A DNA stretch of 39,599 bases from Caryophanales bacterium (GTDB lineage: Bacteria > Bacillota_I > Bacilli_A > RF39 > UBA660), in contig JAEEKZ010000029.1 of assembly GCA_016288635.1 (NCBI GenBank), positions 1 to 39,599 of the forward strand, given 5' to 3'. Shown here one piece after another: positions 1 to 7,165 of the stretch (position 1 is the first letter of the stretch; each line of letters begins with the position of its first letter). The position numbers were made by a program, and so were the translations under genes. The notes below the pieces were generated by a model. It did not search any database and was not told the origin of the DNA. It worked only from the letters and a program-made list of their open reading frames with translations.

Positions 1-480
1 TAATACAGCCTCAGCATAGTTATACATGCTGTTTCCCTCAATATATACCATATATAGTTCAGGAAACTTTTCGTGTAATTCGTCAAGCGTATTTATTTGT
101 GATAGTTTCTCTACTTTGTCTTCTAATAATTTTGTAAATTCCGGAGAATTAATATCAACAATTTGATCAATTCCTAATAATCGCTGGATTTTAATTGCAA
201 ATTCTCTATAGTCAAAAGTTATATCGCCAACAAAATATTCCGCGTTACCCCAGATTGTAATACGATCAACATATCTTTCTCCAAATTGGTTGAACTCTAT
301 TGTTGTCTTCCTTTTTTTCTCATAAAGTTTTGATAATGTTTGAACTACACCTTTAGCTTCTTCCTTATTAGTTGCACATTCATTTAAAAAGTTTTCCACA
401 TTAAGAACAACTGTGGGAATTAATGATATTTTTTGATATACCCCTTTAATCTTGACATTTTTTTCTTTTATTTCGGCCAT
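1..480 (-). CDS. Hypothetical protein, N-terminal 160 residues (runs off the left edge)
   Basis: An open frame starts with ATG at 480 and stays open to base 1, so the C-terminus is outside the window. The start is supported by GAGG about eight bases upstream. The visible part begins MAEIKEKNVKIKGVYQKISL, is hydrophilic and mixed charged, and shows no signal peptide or membrane segment. It contains a region rich in aromatic and beta-prone residues around 75-105 (IEFNQFGERYVDRITIWGNA). I do not recognise the family. The next gene downstream starts about 480 bases further along in the same direction, with a 29-bp gap, so the two may not be coupled. Confidence 0.8.
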   Translation of the reverse strand, partial: MAEIKEKNVKIKGVYQKISLIPTVVLNVENFLNECATNKEEAKGVVQTLSKLYEKKRKTTIEFNQFGERYVDRITIWGNAEYFVGDITFDYREFAIKIQRLLGIDQIVDINSPEFTKLLEDKVEKLSQINTLDELHEKFPELYMVYIEGNSMYNYAEAVL

Positions 481-509
481 ATAAATACCTCTTCAATAAT
501 TATTATATA

Positions 510-959
510 CTATTTTTTTCTTTTTCTAACATAATAATTTTCATCTTTATTATCAAGGTCAACATCTTTAGTGTGGCTTCTTTCTACTCTAATAGAATAT
601 AAAAAATTATGAAATGCCCATTCCCTTACCATTGATATTACAGATCTTTCCCATTCTGATGGATTATCTTTCTCATACTGATCAAGAAATTCAATTATTT
701 CAAGTCTTTGTGATGAATCATCTATCTTATATGAATCAAGTATCTTCACACTGGGATTTTTCTTAAAATCTCTTTCGTCAACTATAAGAACATCAAAAGG
801 GCCAACCTTTTCTTCTATATTTTCAATATACTCTTCTGAGCCAAAATATATATTTCCATTGGAATAATGTCCTTGAGGAGTAAGCGGCTCTTCAGATAAC
901 GCTTTAGGATTATTTAGCATCATTATTAATGCTAATGTTGCAAGTATTCTCTTTTTCAT
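510..959 (-). CDS. Small exported hypothetical protein (149 aa)
   Basis: The N-terminus (MKKRILATLALIMMLNNPKA) is a short basic region followed by a hydrophobic stretch, typical of a Sec signal peptide. There is no lipobox Cys, so the product is probably secreted. The rest is hydrophilic and ends in a Lys/Arg cluster (YYVRKRKK). A very strong Shine-Dalgarno (AAAAGGAGGAAG) sits just before the ATG. It follows the LRR protein gene by about 54 bp and may be co-transcribed with it. No family is recognised; function unknown. Confidence 0.75.
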   Translation of the reverse strand: MKKRILATLALIMMLNNPKALSEEPLTPQGHYSNGNIYFGSEEYIENIEEKVGPFDVLIVDERDFKKNPSVKILDSYKIDDSSQRLEIIEFLDQYEKDNPSEWERSVISMVREWAFHNFLYSIRVERSHTKDVDLDNKDENYYVRKRKK

Positions 960-1013
960 CGCTTCCTCCTTTTAGGAAGAAAGTATATCAATAAATACAA
1001 TATATTTCAAGCA

Positions 1014-2318
1014 TTAATCATATTTTGCAAATTCATTGCCATAATAGTTTTTATTGAACATATCTCTCATTTCATAATATCTGGCATGAGTTCTCCATCC
1101 GCAGCAAACTGATTCTGTTCCTTCTGTAACTAACTTAACGTTTGGATAAGCTGTTCTTAATTTATTAAAGCTTTCCTCAGATATTTTTGTGCCTGGCGCC
1201 CATAGTCTTTCTAATTTGGGATATTTTAAAATAGTATCAATGTTTGTTAATTGACGATTATAGCCTATATTTAAATCTATTAATTGATCCAAGTCTTCAA
1301 TCGGAGATAAATCCGTTATTTTATTAAAAAACAATTCTAAATAATGTAAATTTTTAAGTTTTTTTAAAGGAGTTATATCAGTTAGACCATTATCAACTAG
1401 AATTAAAACTCTTAATTCCGTTAAATCACCAATTACAGATAAATCATGTATTTGTTGGTGGCCTAAGTCTAATGCTTTAAGTTTAGTACAATATTTTAAT
1501 ACTTGAATATCTTCTGAGGTTAGTTGTGTAAAAGGAGACATTGTTACAGCAGTTGAAAAAGCAATTGCATCTGTTTTAACATACCATACTTTGGTTCCCC
1601 CAAAATGAACAGTCCAAACTATCTCAGCGTTCTCTATTTTTTTATTTAACTTATCACACTGCTCATTTGTTAAATTACTAAAACTTAAATCTACATATTT
1701 TAGTTTTGGCAATATCATTAATTTTTTTTCTAATTCGTTATAATCTAAATTTGTTTTGTTAGTAAAGTCAATTTTATCAACATTGGAATTAAATTTTTCT
1801 CCATTTATGGTTAAATCAAATTCTATTTCTGTATTGGAGTACGTTTTTACTATCGTTAACAAATCATCATAACCTATTTTATTGTAATCTATTTTTATCT
1901 TCTTTAAATTAGTAAACTCCTTTAAATAGTCTACTAGATTATCATCTAATTCTTTATTTCTTAAATCTATTTCTTCTTCACTGCTATTTAACTTTTCTCC
2001 ATAGAAATCTATGTAAGTATTTGCAATAAAAGTAATTTGTGGATGTTTTTCTTGAAGATCTTTTAATTCTAGATTTGATATCTTATTATCCCCAATGATT
2101 ACCTCTTTAAGAAGTGGATATTTATTGATGTCGTTCTCATAATCTTCTAATTTATAACTATTTTTATCGCTTAAATCTAGTTTAGTTACGTTAATGTATT
2201 GGAGTACTTCCTTGAAGTTTTTTTCATTCTTTTTAAAGTATAAAAAAGAGTAACAACCTAATGCAATAATGATAATAAGCAATTCAACAATTATACAAGT
2301 TTTTGTCACCTTATTCAT
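1014..2318 (-). CDS. Membrane-anchored leucine-rich-repeat surface protein
   Basis: Protein of 434 aa. Residues 7-29 form one hydrophobic segment after a short basic N-terminus, consistent with an N-terminal anchor and an extracytoplasmic body. Residues about 45-235 contain degenerate repeats with alternating Leu/Ile. Residues about 265-395 are clear internalin-like LRRs (for example LKALDLGHQQIHDLSVIGDL and LHYLELFFNKITDLSPIEDL). The C-terminus carries VCCGWRTHARYYEMRDMF, a compact Cys/aromatic cap. The start is set by AGGAG about eight bases upstream. Internalin-type LRRs normally bind proteins or glycans, so a cell-surface interaction role is inferred; the ligand is unknown. Confidence 0.82.
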   Translation of the reverse strand: MNKVTKTCIIVELLIIIIALGCYSFLYFKKNEKNFKEVLQYINVTKLDLSDKNSYKLEDYENDINKYPLLKEVIIGDNKISNLELKDLQEKHPQITFIANTYIDFYGEKLNSSEEEIDLRNKELDDNLVDYLKEFTNLKKIKIDYNKIGYDDLLTIVKTYSNTEIEFDLTINGEKFNSNVDKIDFTNKTNLDYNELEKKLMILPKLKYVDLSFSNLTNEQCDKLNKKIENAEIVWTVHFGGTKVWYVKTDAIAFSTAVTMSPFTQLTSEDIQVLKYCTKLKALDLGHQQIHDLSVIGDLTELRVLILVDNGLTDITPLKKLKNLHYLELFFNKITDLSPIEDLDQLIDLNIGYNRQLTNIDTILKYPKLERLWAPGTKISEESFNKLRTAYPNVKLVTEGTESVCCGWRTHARYYEMRDMFNKNYYGNEFAKYD

Positions 2319-2374
2319 ATATATACTCCTACTTTAATAGAATAACATAATTTGTATTTTCTTAAAAGTTATAA

Positions 2375-2401
2375 TAAAAAAAATTCTATATATTATAGAA
2401 T
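2375..2401 (-). terminator. Intrinsic terminator after the Cys-rich mini-gene
   Basis: Perfect 8-bp A/T-rich stem (ATTCTATA/TATAGAAT, 3-nt loop) at 2383-2401, followed on the minus strand by eight U residues. The stem begins at the stop codon of the 57-codon gene. Confidence 0.7.
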
Positions 2402-2575
2402 TTATTTTTCTTCGCAGCCACATTCACATTCGCATGTGCATTCTTTTCCCTCTTGGCAGCCACATTCGCATTCAGGGCCACATCCACACTTGCATTCTCC
2501 ATCACAAGTGCATTCTTTGCCTTCTTGACAACCACATGTGCAGTCAGGGCCACAATTACATTTCTTTTCTTCCAT
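2402..2575 (-). CDS. Metallothionein-like Cys-rich mini-protein (57 aa)
   Basis: ATG at 2575, stop TAA at 2402-2404, with AAGGAG about eight bases before the start. The product has 18 Cys in 57 residues, all in CxC or CxxxC spacing, with no aromatic residues, His or signal peptide. It starts MEEKKCNCGPDCTCGCQEGK and has two tandem copies of the unit CGPxCxCGCQEGKECTC. This composition is what bacterial and eukaryotic metallothioneins use to wrap Zn, Cu or Cd in thiolate clusters, so metal binding is a strong inference, but I cannot assign it to a named family. It has its own promoter and terminator and lies just downstream of a membrane-anchored XRE gene. It could instead be a zinc-ribbon-like or thiol-redox peptide. 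Confidence 0.82.
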   Translation of the reverse strand: MEEKKCNCGPDCTCGCQEGKECTCDGECKCGCGPECECGCQEGKECTCECECGCEEK

Positions 2576-2593
2576 TTTATTTTCTCCTTTTTA

Positions 2594-2611
2594 TTAATCT
2601 TGCATGATTAA
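2594..2611 (-). promoter_or_regulatory. Inverted repeat in the leader of the Cys-rich gene (candidate operator)
   Basis: TTAATC and GATTAA arms separated by 6 bp lie between the -10 box and the ribosome-binding site of the Cys-rich gene. The position would suit a repressor. The sequence matches no operator that I can name. Confidence 0.3.
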
Positions 2612-2628
2612 CAGTCCTTTCATAGTAT

Positions 2629-2643
2629 ATTATACACCTTTTT
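2629..2643 (-). promoter_or_regulatory. Promoter of the Cys-rich gene (shared 15-bp element)
   Basis: The minus strand reads AAAAAGGTGTATAAT, ending in a perfect -10 hexamer (2629-2634). The exact 15-mer recurs before the zinc-type lipoprotein gene at 34591-34605. A candidate -35 (GTGACT, 16-bp spacer) would lie in the last codons of the upstream XRE gene. Confidence 0.6.
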
Positions 2644-2648
2644 CTAAA

Positions 2649-3350
2649 TTAGTCACTACATGGTTTGTTTAATGTTAGTGGTATATCATGTGTGATTGTA
2701 TTATCTTTTTTATCTGTTGCGTTTATTCTTAAAAACAAATTGTCATCGCTTATTTTTTTACATGATCTTGCATAATCATCAATTGAAAACTCTACTTCTT
2801 TCAGGAAAGCTTCAAGCGTGATTGGGTTTTTGTCATGAACGTATGAACTTATTTTTATATAGCTATCATCCTTTTTCTCAAATAATGAACATTCTATTTT
2901 TTTATATTGATTTTCATCATTTCCGCCACAGTAATTTATTTTATTAATAAATATTGAGGTTTTATTTTTATCATATGCTACAGTCCCTGAAATAGTAAAT
3001 TTACTGCAGGTTGTTGATAATGTTTTAAATTCATATGAGTTTTTATTGTTTATTATAATTACAATCGTTGCAATAACAATTACTATAGCAAGTAAGCTAA
3101 TTCCTATTATGGTGATACGATTATTCTTTTTGATTGTTGAATTCTTCTCACCATCTAATAAATCGTCAATACTTACTGAATAGTCTTTGCTTATTTCTTT
3201 AAGCAGTGATATGTCCGGGATGTTCTTACCTTTTTCCCAGTTACTTACTGCTTGATATGTAACATTGTATTTTTGTGCAAATTCGGCTTGAGTCATATTA
3301 TTGCCTTTTCGTAAATCTTTAATAAATTTTCCGATTTTCTCTGGGTCCAT
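2649..3350 (-). CDS. Membrane-anchored XRE-family transcriptional regulator (233 aa)
   Basis: Residues 1-65 form an XRE/Cro helix-turn-helix (MTQAEFAQKYNVTYQAVSNW followed by EKGKNIPDISLL). Residues about 77-100 are one long hydrophobic segment. The remaining ~130 residues are predicted extracytoplasmic, with five Cys (TTCSK, NYCGG, ECSLF, SCKK, PCSD). A one-pass HTH protein with an outer domain is a plausible membrane-bound sensor-regulator; the signal is unknown. An extended -10 promoter precedes it, and AAGG lies upstream of the ATG. The next gene downstream encodes the Cys-rich mini-protein, which makes that gene a natural candidate target. A longer paralogue lies at 34647-35867. Confidence 0.85.
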   Translation of the reverse strand: MDPEKIGKFIKDLRKGNNMTQAEFAQKYNVTYQAVSNWEKGKNIPDISLLKEISKDYSVSIDDLLDGEKNSTIKKNNRITIIGISLLAIVIVIATIVIIINNKNSYEFKTLSTTCSKFTISGTVAYDKNKTSIFINKINYCGGNDENQYKKIECSLFEKKDDSYIKISSYVHDKNPITLEAFLKEVEFSIDDYARSCKKISDDNLFLRINATDKKDNTITHDIPLTLNKPCSD

Positions 3351-3368
3351 GTAATCACCTTCCTTTAC

Positions 3369-3377
3369 ATTATACCA
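3369..3377 (-). promoter_or_regulatory. Extended -10 promoter of the XRE gene
   Basis: The minus strand reads TGGTATAAT (TGn plus a perfect -10 hexamer) about 19 bp before the start codon of the 233-aa XRE regulator. No good -35 box is visible, as expected for an extended -10 promoter. Confidence 0.55.
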
Positions 3378-3409
3378 AATTTAACTGTTTTTTATCATTC
3401 ATTTTATGT

Positions 3410-4331
3410 TTATTTATACATCAAAATAATTAGACCTATTATTCCAAGAATAATACATGTAATTTTTTGAATGACTATTCCTTTTCTTAAATCCTCTTTT
3501 ATGTATTTAGGAAAGAATATTGTGCCTAATATTCCAAGTATAAATACGAATGCCCCTTGAAATCCATTTAATACGTTTACAAGTGCTATTGGTAATACTA
3601 TGTTTGCGTAATTTACTAACAAGTTTGCAATTAAATTAAGGAATTCATTTGTAGTATTTAGAAATAAGTATCTTTTACCATTCTTCTTTACCGCTTTAAT
3701 AAATGGAGTTCTAAATTGCTTTAAACATAATAATACTAATCCCATGATTAAGAATCCTATTTGATACCAGAATGCACAAGAGTAATATGAACTGTTCCTT
3801 ATTCCTATGTCAAACAATATAAAGTATATTGAATAGAATAAAGATGATAATGTCATTAAATAATAGTGCTTTAAATTTTTTCTTATTATTTTTTTCATTA
3901 AAATCAAATGAAATAATAATTGATGATAGAATTATGATTAATGAACCTAATATTTGACGTGCTGTTAGGTTTTCTTTAAATAAGATTAGAGCAATAACAT
4001 AGCTAAATACAGGAATCATTTGAAACATTACCACTACAAGTGAGGCATCATTTTCTTCGATTGCTTTAAAGTATAATAAAGTTGCAATTATATATATTAT
4101 TGATGCAATTAATACACTTATTAATGATATAAAACTTATGCTTACCGAAAACTGGCTTAGCACTAGCCATAGTGGGGTTAATACTATACCAGCTACAAAT
4201 GTTGAAAAAATTAATAATACTTTTATAGCATCTTTATTTTCATCAATACCGGAAATCATAAATTTATCTATGTGGTTAGTTATACCCCACAATAAAGATG
4301 CTAATATTGCTAAGAAAACCGCTATAGTCAT
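3410..4331 (-). pseudogene. EamA/DMT-family membrane transporter, split by a +1 frameshift
   Basis: The first half reads from ATG 4331 (MTIAVFLAILASLLWGITNH) through about five membrane segments and stops at 3810. The second half is in another frame (MTLSSLFYSIYFILFDIGIR onward) and ends at 3410. Together they form a normal ~306-residue, ten-helix EamA drug/metabolite transporter. The span is 922 nt, one more than a multiple of three, so a single extra base near 3850-3870 explains the break. The alternative is two overlapping half-transporters, with a second start at ATG 3898. The frame is also open from 4454, but that extension would translate the small RNA region. GGTGAT precedes ATG 4331, and a -10 hexamer lies at 4348-4353. 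An intact relative lies at 22019-22918. Confidence 0.75.
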
Positions 4332-4365
4332 GTCATCACCAATAATTATTATACTATATTTTTTG

Positions 4366-4470
4366 AGTAAAAAAAATGGCTGGACAATGTCCAGCCTCAG
4401 GGGGTTTTGGTTGATCTTGAACGCACTTTTTGACCGTACGCTCAGATCTAGCAAGACTTTTATCTTGCTA
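4366..4470 (-). ncRNA. Free-standing structured small RNA of ~102 nt (unknown family)
   Basis: Three consecutive hairpins read on the minus strand. H1 (4449-4470) has an 8-bp perfect stem TAGCAAGA/TCTTGCTA. H2 (4413-4448) has a ~13-bp stem with one bulged A (GATCTGAGCGTAC with GTGCGTTCAAGATC) and a loop GGTCAAAAA. A single-stranded linker AACCAAAACCCCCTGA follows. H3 (4378-4396) has an 8-bp stem GGCTGGAC/GTCCAGCC followed by eight U residues. A sigma-A-type promoter ends about six bases before H1, so the RNA would begin at the base of H1 and end in its own terminator. The GC-rich stems stand out from the AT-rich surroundings. It matches no riboswitch, 6S, SRP, RNase P, tmRNA or T-box pattern that I can recall. 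Confidence 0.7.
4369..4396 (-). terminator. Terminator hairpin of the small RNA
   Basis: Perfect 8-bp GC-rich stem (GGCTGGAC/GTCCAGCC, loop ATT) followed by an A and eight U residues on the minus strand. It would also stop read-through from the MBOAT operon before the EamA gene. Confidence 0.88.
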
Positions 4471-4475
4471 CAATA

Positions 4476-4504
4476 ATATTATCGTAATTTTATATATTTG
4501 TCAA
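4476..4504 (-). promoter_or_regulatory. Promoter of the small RNA
   Basis: A perfect -35 hexamer TTGACA (4499-4504) is followed by a 17-bp spacer and TAATAT (4476-4481, 4/6). An overlapping GATAAT (5/6) would give a 15-bp spacer. The predicted start falls at the base of hairpin 1. Confidence 0.7.
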
Positions 4505-4520
4505 TTTAATTTTTTAAACT

Positions 4521-5894
4521 TTAAAATCTAAAATAGATAAATGGATTGTATGATCCCACTAAAATAGTGATAATTGATAATACAAATAAAATTCCAACTA
4601 TTACATCTGTTTTAGTATCGTCTTTTAGTATTTTTTTAGATATATCTGTTGAGAATATAATACCTAGTATAAAGGCAATTATATATCTTATTGAGAAGAT
4701 ACCTATTGTAGATAACTTAGTTATATTTCCTAATCCATTTATGCCTATTAAGGATTCTAATGTATCTAGTATAGTTTCAAGGTTTTCTCCTCTAAAAATA
4801 ACCCATCCTACTAATACAATTATTAATGTATATAAATGATTTACAAATTTTGGCGTTTTTTCCAATATATCTTTAAGTATAAACTTTTCTATTAGTAAGA
4901 ATATTGCATAATATAGTCCCCATAGAACGAAATTCCATGATGCTCCATGCCAAAGACCGGTTAATAACCATACAATTAATATATTTCTTACTTGCTTTGC
5001 TAAGCCTTTTCTATTTCCTCCAAGAGGAATGTATACATAGTCTTTAAAGAATGACGATAAAGATATATGCCATCTTCTCCAGAAGTCCGTAATAGATGTT
5101 GCCATATATGGATAATTAAAGTTTTCATTATAATTGAAACCTAACATTTTACCCATACCAATTGCCATGTCAGAATATCCTGAAAAATCAAAATATATTT
5201 GCAATGTATAGGCAATTGAACCTATTAAGGCGCCTATAAAACCATATGTTGTTGATGATTGATTAAATATTTGATCCGCTACAAAAGCTACTGAATTTGC
5301 TATTAATGCTTTCTTTGCTAAACCTATTATGAATCTTTTTGTTCCTTGATAGAAATCATCAAATGTTGTTTTTCTTTTAACTAATTCTTTTTCAATCGTT
5401 TCATATCTTACAATTGGGCCTGCAATTAGTTGAGGGAATGCTACTATATAACATGCTAGATAGAATAAATCATTTTGTACTTTTACTTTTCCTCTATAAA
5501 CATCAATAACATATGATAAAGCTTGGAATGTATAGAAACTTATTCCAATTGGTAAACTAAGTTTTAGAAGTGGAATATTTGTGTTTAATAATGAATTTAT
5601 ATTATTTATAAAGAAATCTACATATTTAAAACTAAATAAGAATAATATATTTATAAACACTATTAAGAATAATAATCCTTTAGATTTATTCTTATCCATT
5701 TTCTTTGTTAAATAATAGTTAATTAATATGGATAGTATAATTAAGAAAATGTAGAAAGGTTCTCCCCATGCATAGAAAGCAAGCGAGAATAATAGTAATA
5801 CTAAGTTTCTTTTCTTAACGTCTTTAATTATAAAGTAACAAAATAGAAATATTGGTAAGAATATAAATATAAATGTAATTGATGAAAATACCAT
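4521..5894 (-). CDS. MBOAT-family membrane O-acyltransferase (AlgI/DltB type)
   Basis: Polytopic protein of 457 aa with about ten hydrophobic helices. Hallmarks of the MBOAT family are present in order: a Pro/Gly-rich segment (LPIGISFYTFQALSYVIDVY, about 114-133), YFDFSGYSDMAIG (about 234-246), DFWRRWHISLS (about 270-280) and WHGASWNFVLWG with the catalytic His at 316. AlgI-type enzymes move acetyl groups across the membrane onto exopolysaccharide or wall polymers together with a DHHW-type partner. The gene upstream is such a partner, and its TAA stop abuts this ATG, so translation is probably coupled. The polymer acylated is unknown, since no glycan synthesis genes are visible nearby. Confidence 0.9.
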   Translation of the reverse strand: MVFSSITFIFIFLPIFLFCYFIIKDVKKRNLVLLLFSLAFYAWGEPFYIFLIILSILINYYLTKKMDKNKSKGLLFLIVFINILFLFSFKYVDFFINNINSLLNTNIPLLKLSLPIGISFYTFQALSYVIDVYRGKVKVQNDLFYLACYIVAFPQLIAGPIVRYETIEKELVKRKTTFDDFYQGTKRFIIGLAKKALIANSVAFVADQIFNQSSTTYGFIGALIGSIAYTLQIYFDFSGYSDMAIGMGKMLGFNYNENFNYPYMATSITDFWRRWHISLSSFFKDYVYIPLGGNRKGLAKQVRNILIVWLLTGLWHGASWNFVLWGLYYAIFLLIEKFILKDILEKTPKFVNHLYTLIIVLVGWVIFRGENLETILDTLESLIGINGLGNITKLSTIGIFSIRYIIAFILGIIFSTDISKKILKDDTKTDVIVGILFVLSIITILVGSYNPFIYFRF

Positions 5895-7076
5895 TTATCT
5901 CACCACTCTTTCTTTTAAATTATGATTATACACATCAAATATTTGTGATTCTGCTTCTTCTAAGAATAATAAATCAGTTATATTGTTTTCTTGTATATAT
6001 TCACTTAAGTTTAGATTGTTGTTTTTCCATTTGCCAAAACGCATATTAATAACATGTGTTTCATCAAATTTACTTGCTATTAGGTAATCTATTTGCCATG
6101 AAATAGAGTCTCCAATAATAAGTAAGTTTCTTCCTGTATAATCATTATATTTATATGTTACCTCATCGAATTGACCATTAAAGTAACCTATATAGTAATC
6201 ATAGAATTTATTCTTAGTATTCTTGATTGTCATTGGTTTAAATCCATCAATAGATTCTTTTAAACTAACTTCAACATCTGTTTCGATTGCTTGTAGTTCA
6301 TCACTTACTGAATCATTTAATGAACTTTTTGCCATTGAACCATAGTATGGTGTTTTAATTGTTTTTATTTCATATTCATTTGTCGGATCCATTTCCATCA
6401 TGGTCATAATATCTTCATATGCTTTTAACGCACCATTAGCGTTGTAGTGGTGATCTGTTCTATAGAAATAATTTAAATATTCATCATTTGATAGAGTTTC
6501 TAGTTTTGATACTTTTATTTCATCATTCAATTCAAATTCAAAAGCATCTACATAACCATTGATAGAATTAGAACACATTTGTGTTAATTCGTATCTTAAT
6601 GGCAAATATACATACATATTTAAATCAGGATATTTTGTTTTTATATCATTGTAAAACTCTGCCTGAGACTTAACTCTCTTATCCATTTCCTGTTTTGATA
6701 GATTATTAATTAAATAATAAAAGTCTTCTTTTTCGTTATAAATAATATATTCATTATCAGTATTATTTTTAACATATATTTCATCTGATAATAATGAATC
6801 TAATTTCATATTTAATTTATAATATGCACTGTTTATATTAGTAAAAAATGGAAAGTAATTAGTAGCACGATTATCAATGCTCGTTTCTAAACTCATTATT
6901 TTATCTTTTACTTTGCCGAATATATTAGTTCCTGTTGGTGTGTAATATTTCCAGTTATCGGAAGTATTAAAGTTTATTGCACCAAATTTAATAAGAACTA
7001 TTTTAATAGGATATATAAGTAGTACTCCATATATTATTAATAAAAAAATAGTTACTAATCCTTTTCGCTTTTTCAT
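5895..7076 (-). CDS. DHHW/AlgX-AlgJ-like extracytoplasmic acyltransferase partner
   Basis: Protein of 393 aa with a basic N-terminus and one hydrophobic anchor (residues 7-29), so the body is extracytoplasmic. It contains the family's TDHHYN motif (about 207-212; catalytic Asp-His) and a GDS motif (NLLIIGDSISWQ, Ser about 324), as in SGNH-hydrolase-like AlgX/AlgJ/PatB proteins, which take acyl groups delivered by an MBOAT protein and place them on polysaccharide. The MBOAT gene starts immediately after this stop codon. GGTGAT precedes the ATG, and a good promoter lies 16 bp upstream of it. Confidence 0.85.
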   Translation of the reverse strand: MKKRKGLVTIFLLIIYGVLLIYPIKIVLIKFGAINFNTSDNWKYYTPTGTNIFGKVKDKIMSLETSIDNRATNYFPFFTNINSAYYKLNMKLDSLLSDEIYVKNNTDNEYIIYNEKEDFYYLINNLSKQEMDKRVKSQAEFYNDIKTKYPDLNMYVYLPLRYELTQMCSNSINGYVDAFEFELNDEIKVSKLETLSNDEYLNYFYRTDHHYNANGALKAYEDIMTMMEMDPTNEYEIKTIKTPYYGSMAKSSLNDSVSDELQAIETDVEVSLKESIDGFKPMTIKNTKNKFYDYYIGYFNGQFDEVTYKYNDYTGRNLLIIGDSISWQIDYLIASKFDETHVINMRFGKWKNNNLNLSEYIQENNITDLLFLEEAESQIFDVYNHNLKERVVR

Positions 7077-7091
7077 ATTATCACCAGTTTA

Positions 7092-7120
7092 ATTGTACTA
7101 AAATTTATAATTTATGTCCA
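7092..7120 (-). promoter_or_regulatory. Promoter of the MBOAT/DHHW operon
   Basis: TGGACA (7115-7120, 5/6), 17-bp spacer, TACAAT (7092-7097, 5/6) on the minus strand, just downstream of the preceding operon's terminator. Confidence 0.7.
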
Positions 7121-7142
7121 TATTTGGATATTTTTAAATATT

Positions 7143-7165
7143 AAAAAAGCCTATTAAATAGGCTT
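7143..7165 (-). terminator. Terminator of the DUF218-to-TIM-barrel operon
   Basis: AGCCTAT/ATAGGCT stem with a 3-nt loop and six U residues on the minus strand. The stem overlaps the TAA stop of the TIM-barrel gene. Confidence 0.85.

Noticed and set aside
4332-4454. N-terminal extension of the EamA reading frame to an ATG at 4454
   Set aside because: It would translate the hairpins and terminator of the small RNA, adds 41 non-family residues, and lacks a suitable ribosome-binding site; ATG 4331 has GGTGAT upstream and a family-like N-terminus.
4378-4470. tracrRNA interpretation of the small RNA
   Set aside because: There is no CRISPR array or cas9 in the window, and hairpin 1 is self-complementary rather than a free anti-repeat; it cannot be excluded without the rest of the genome.
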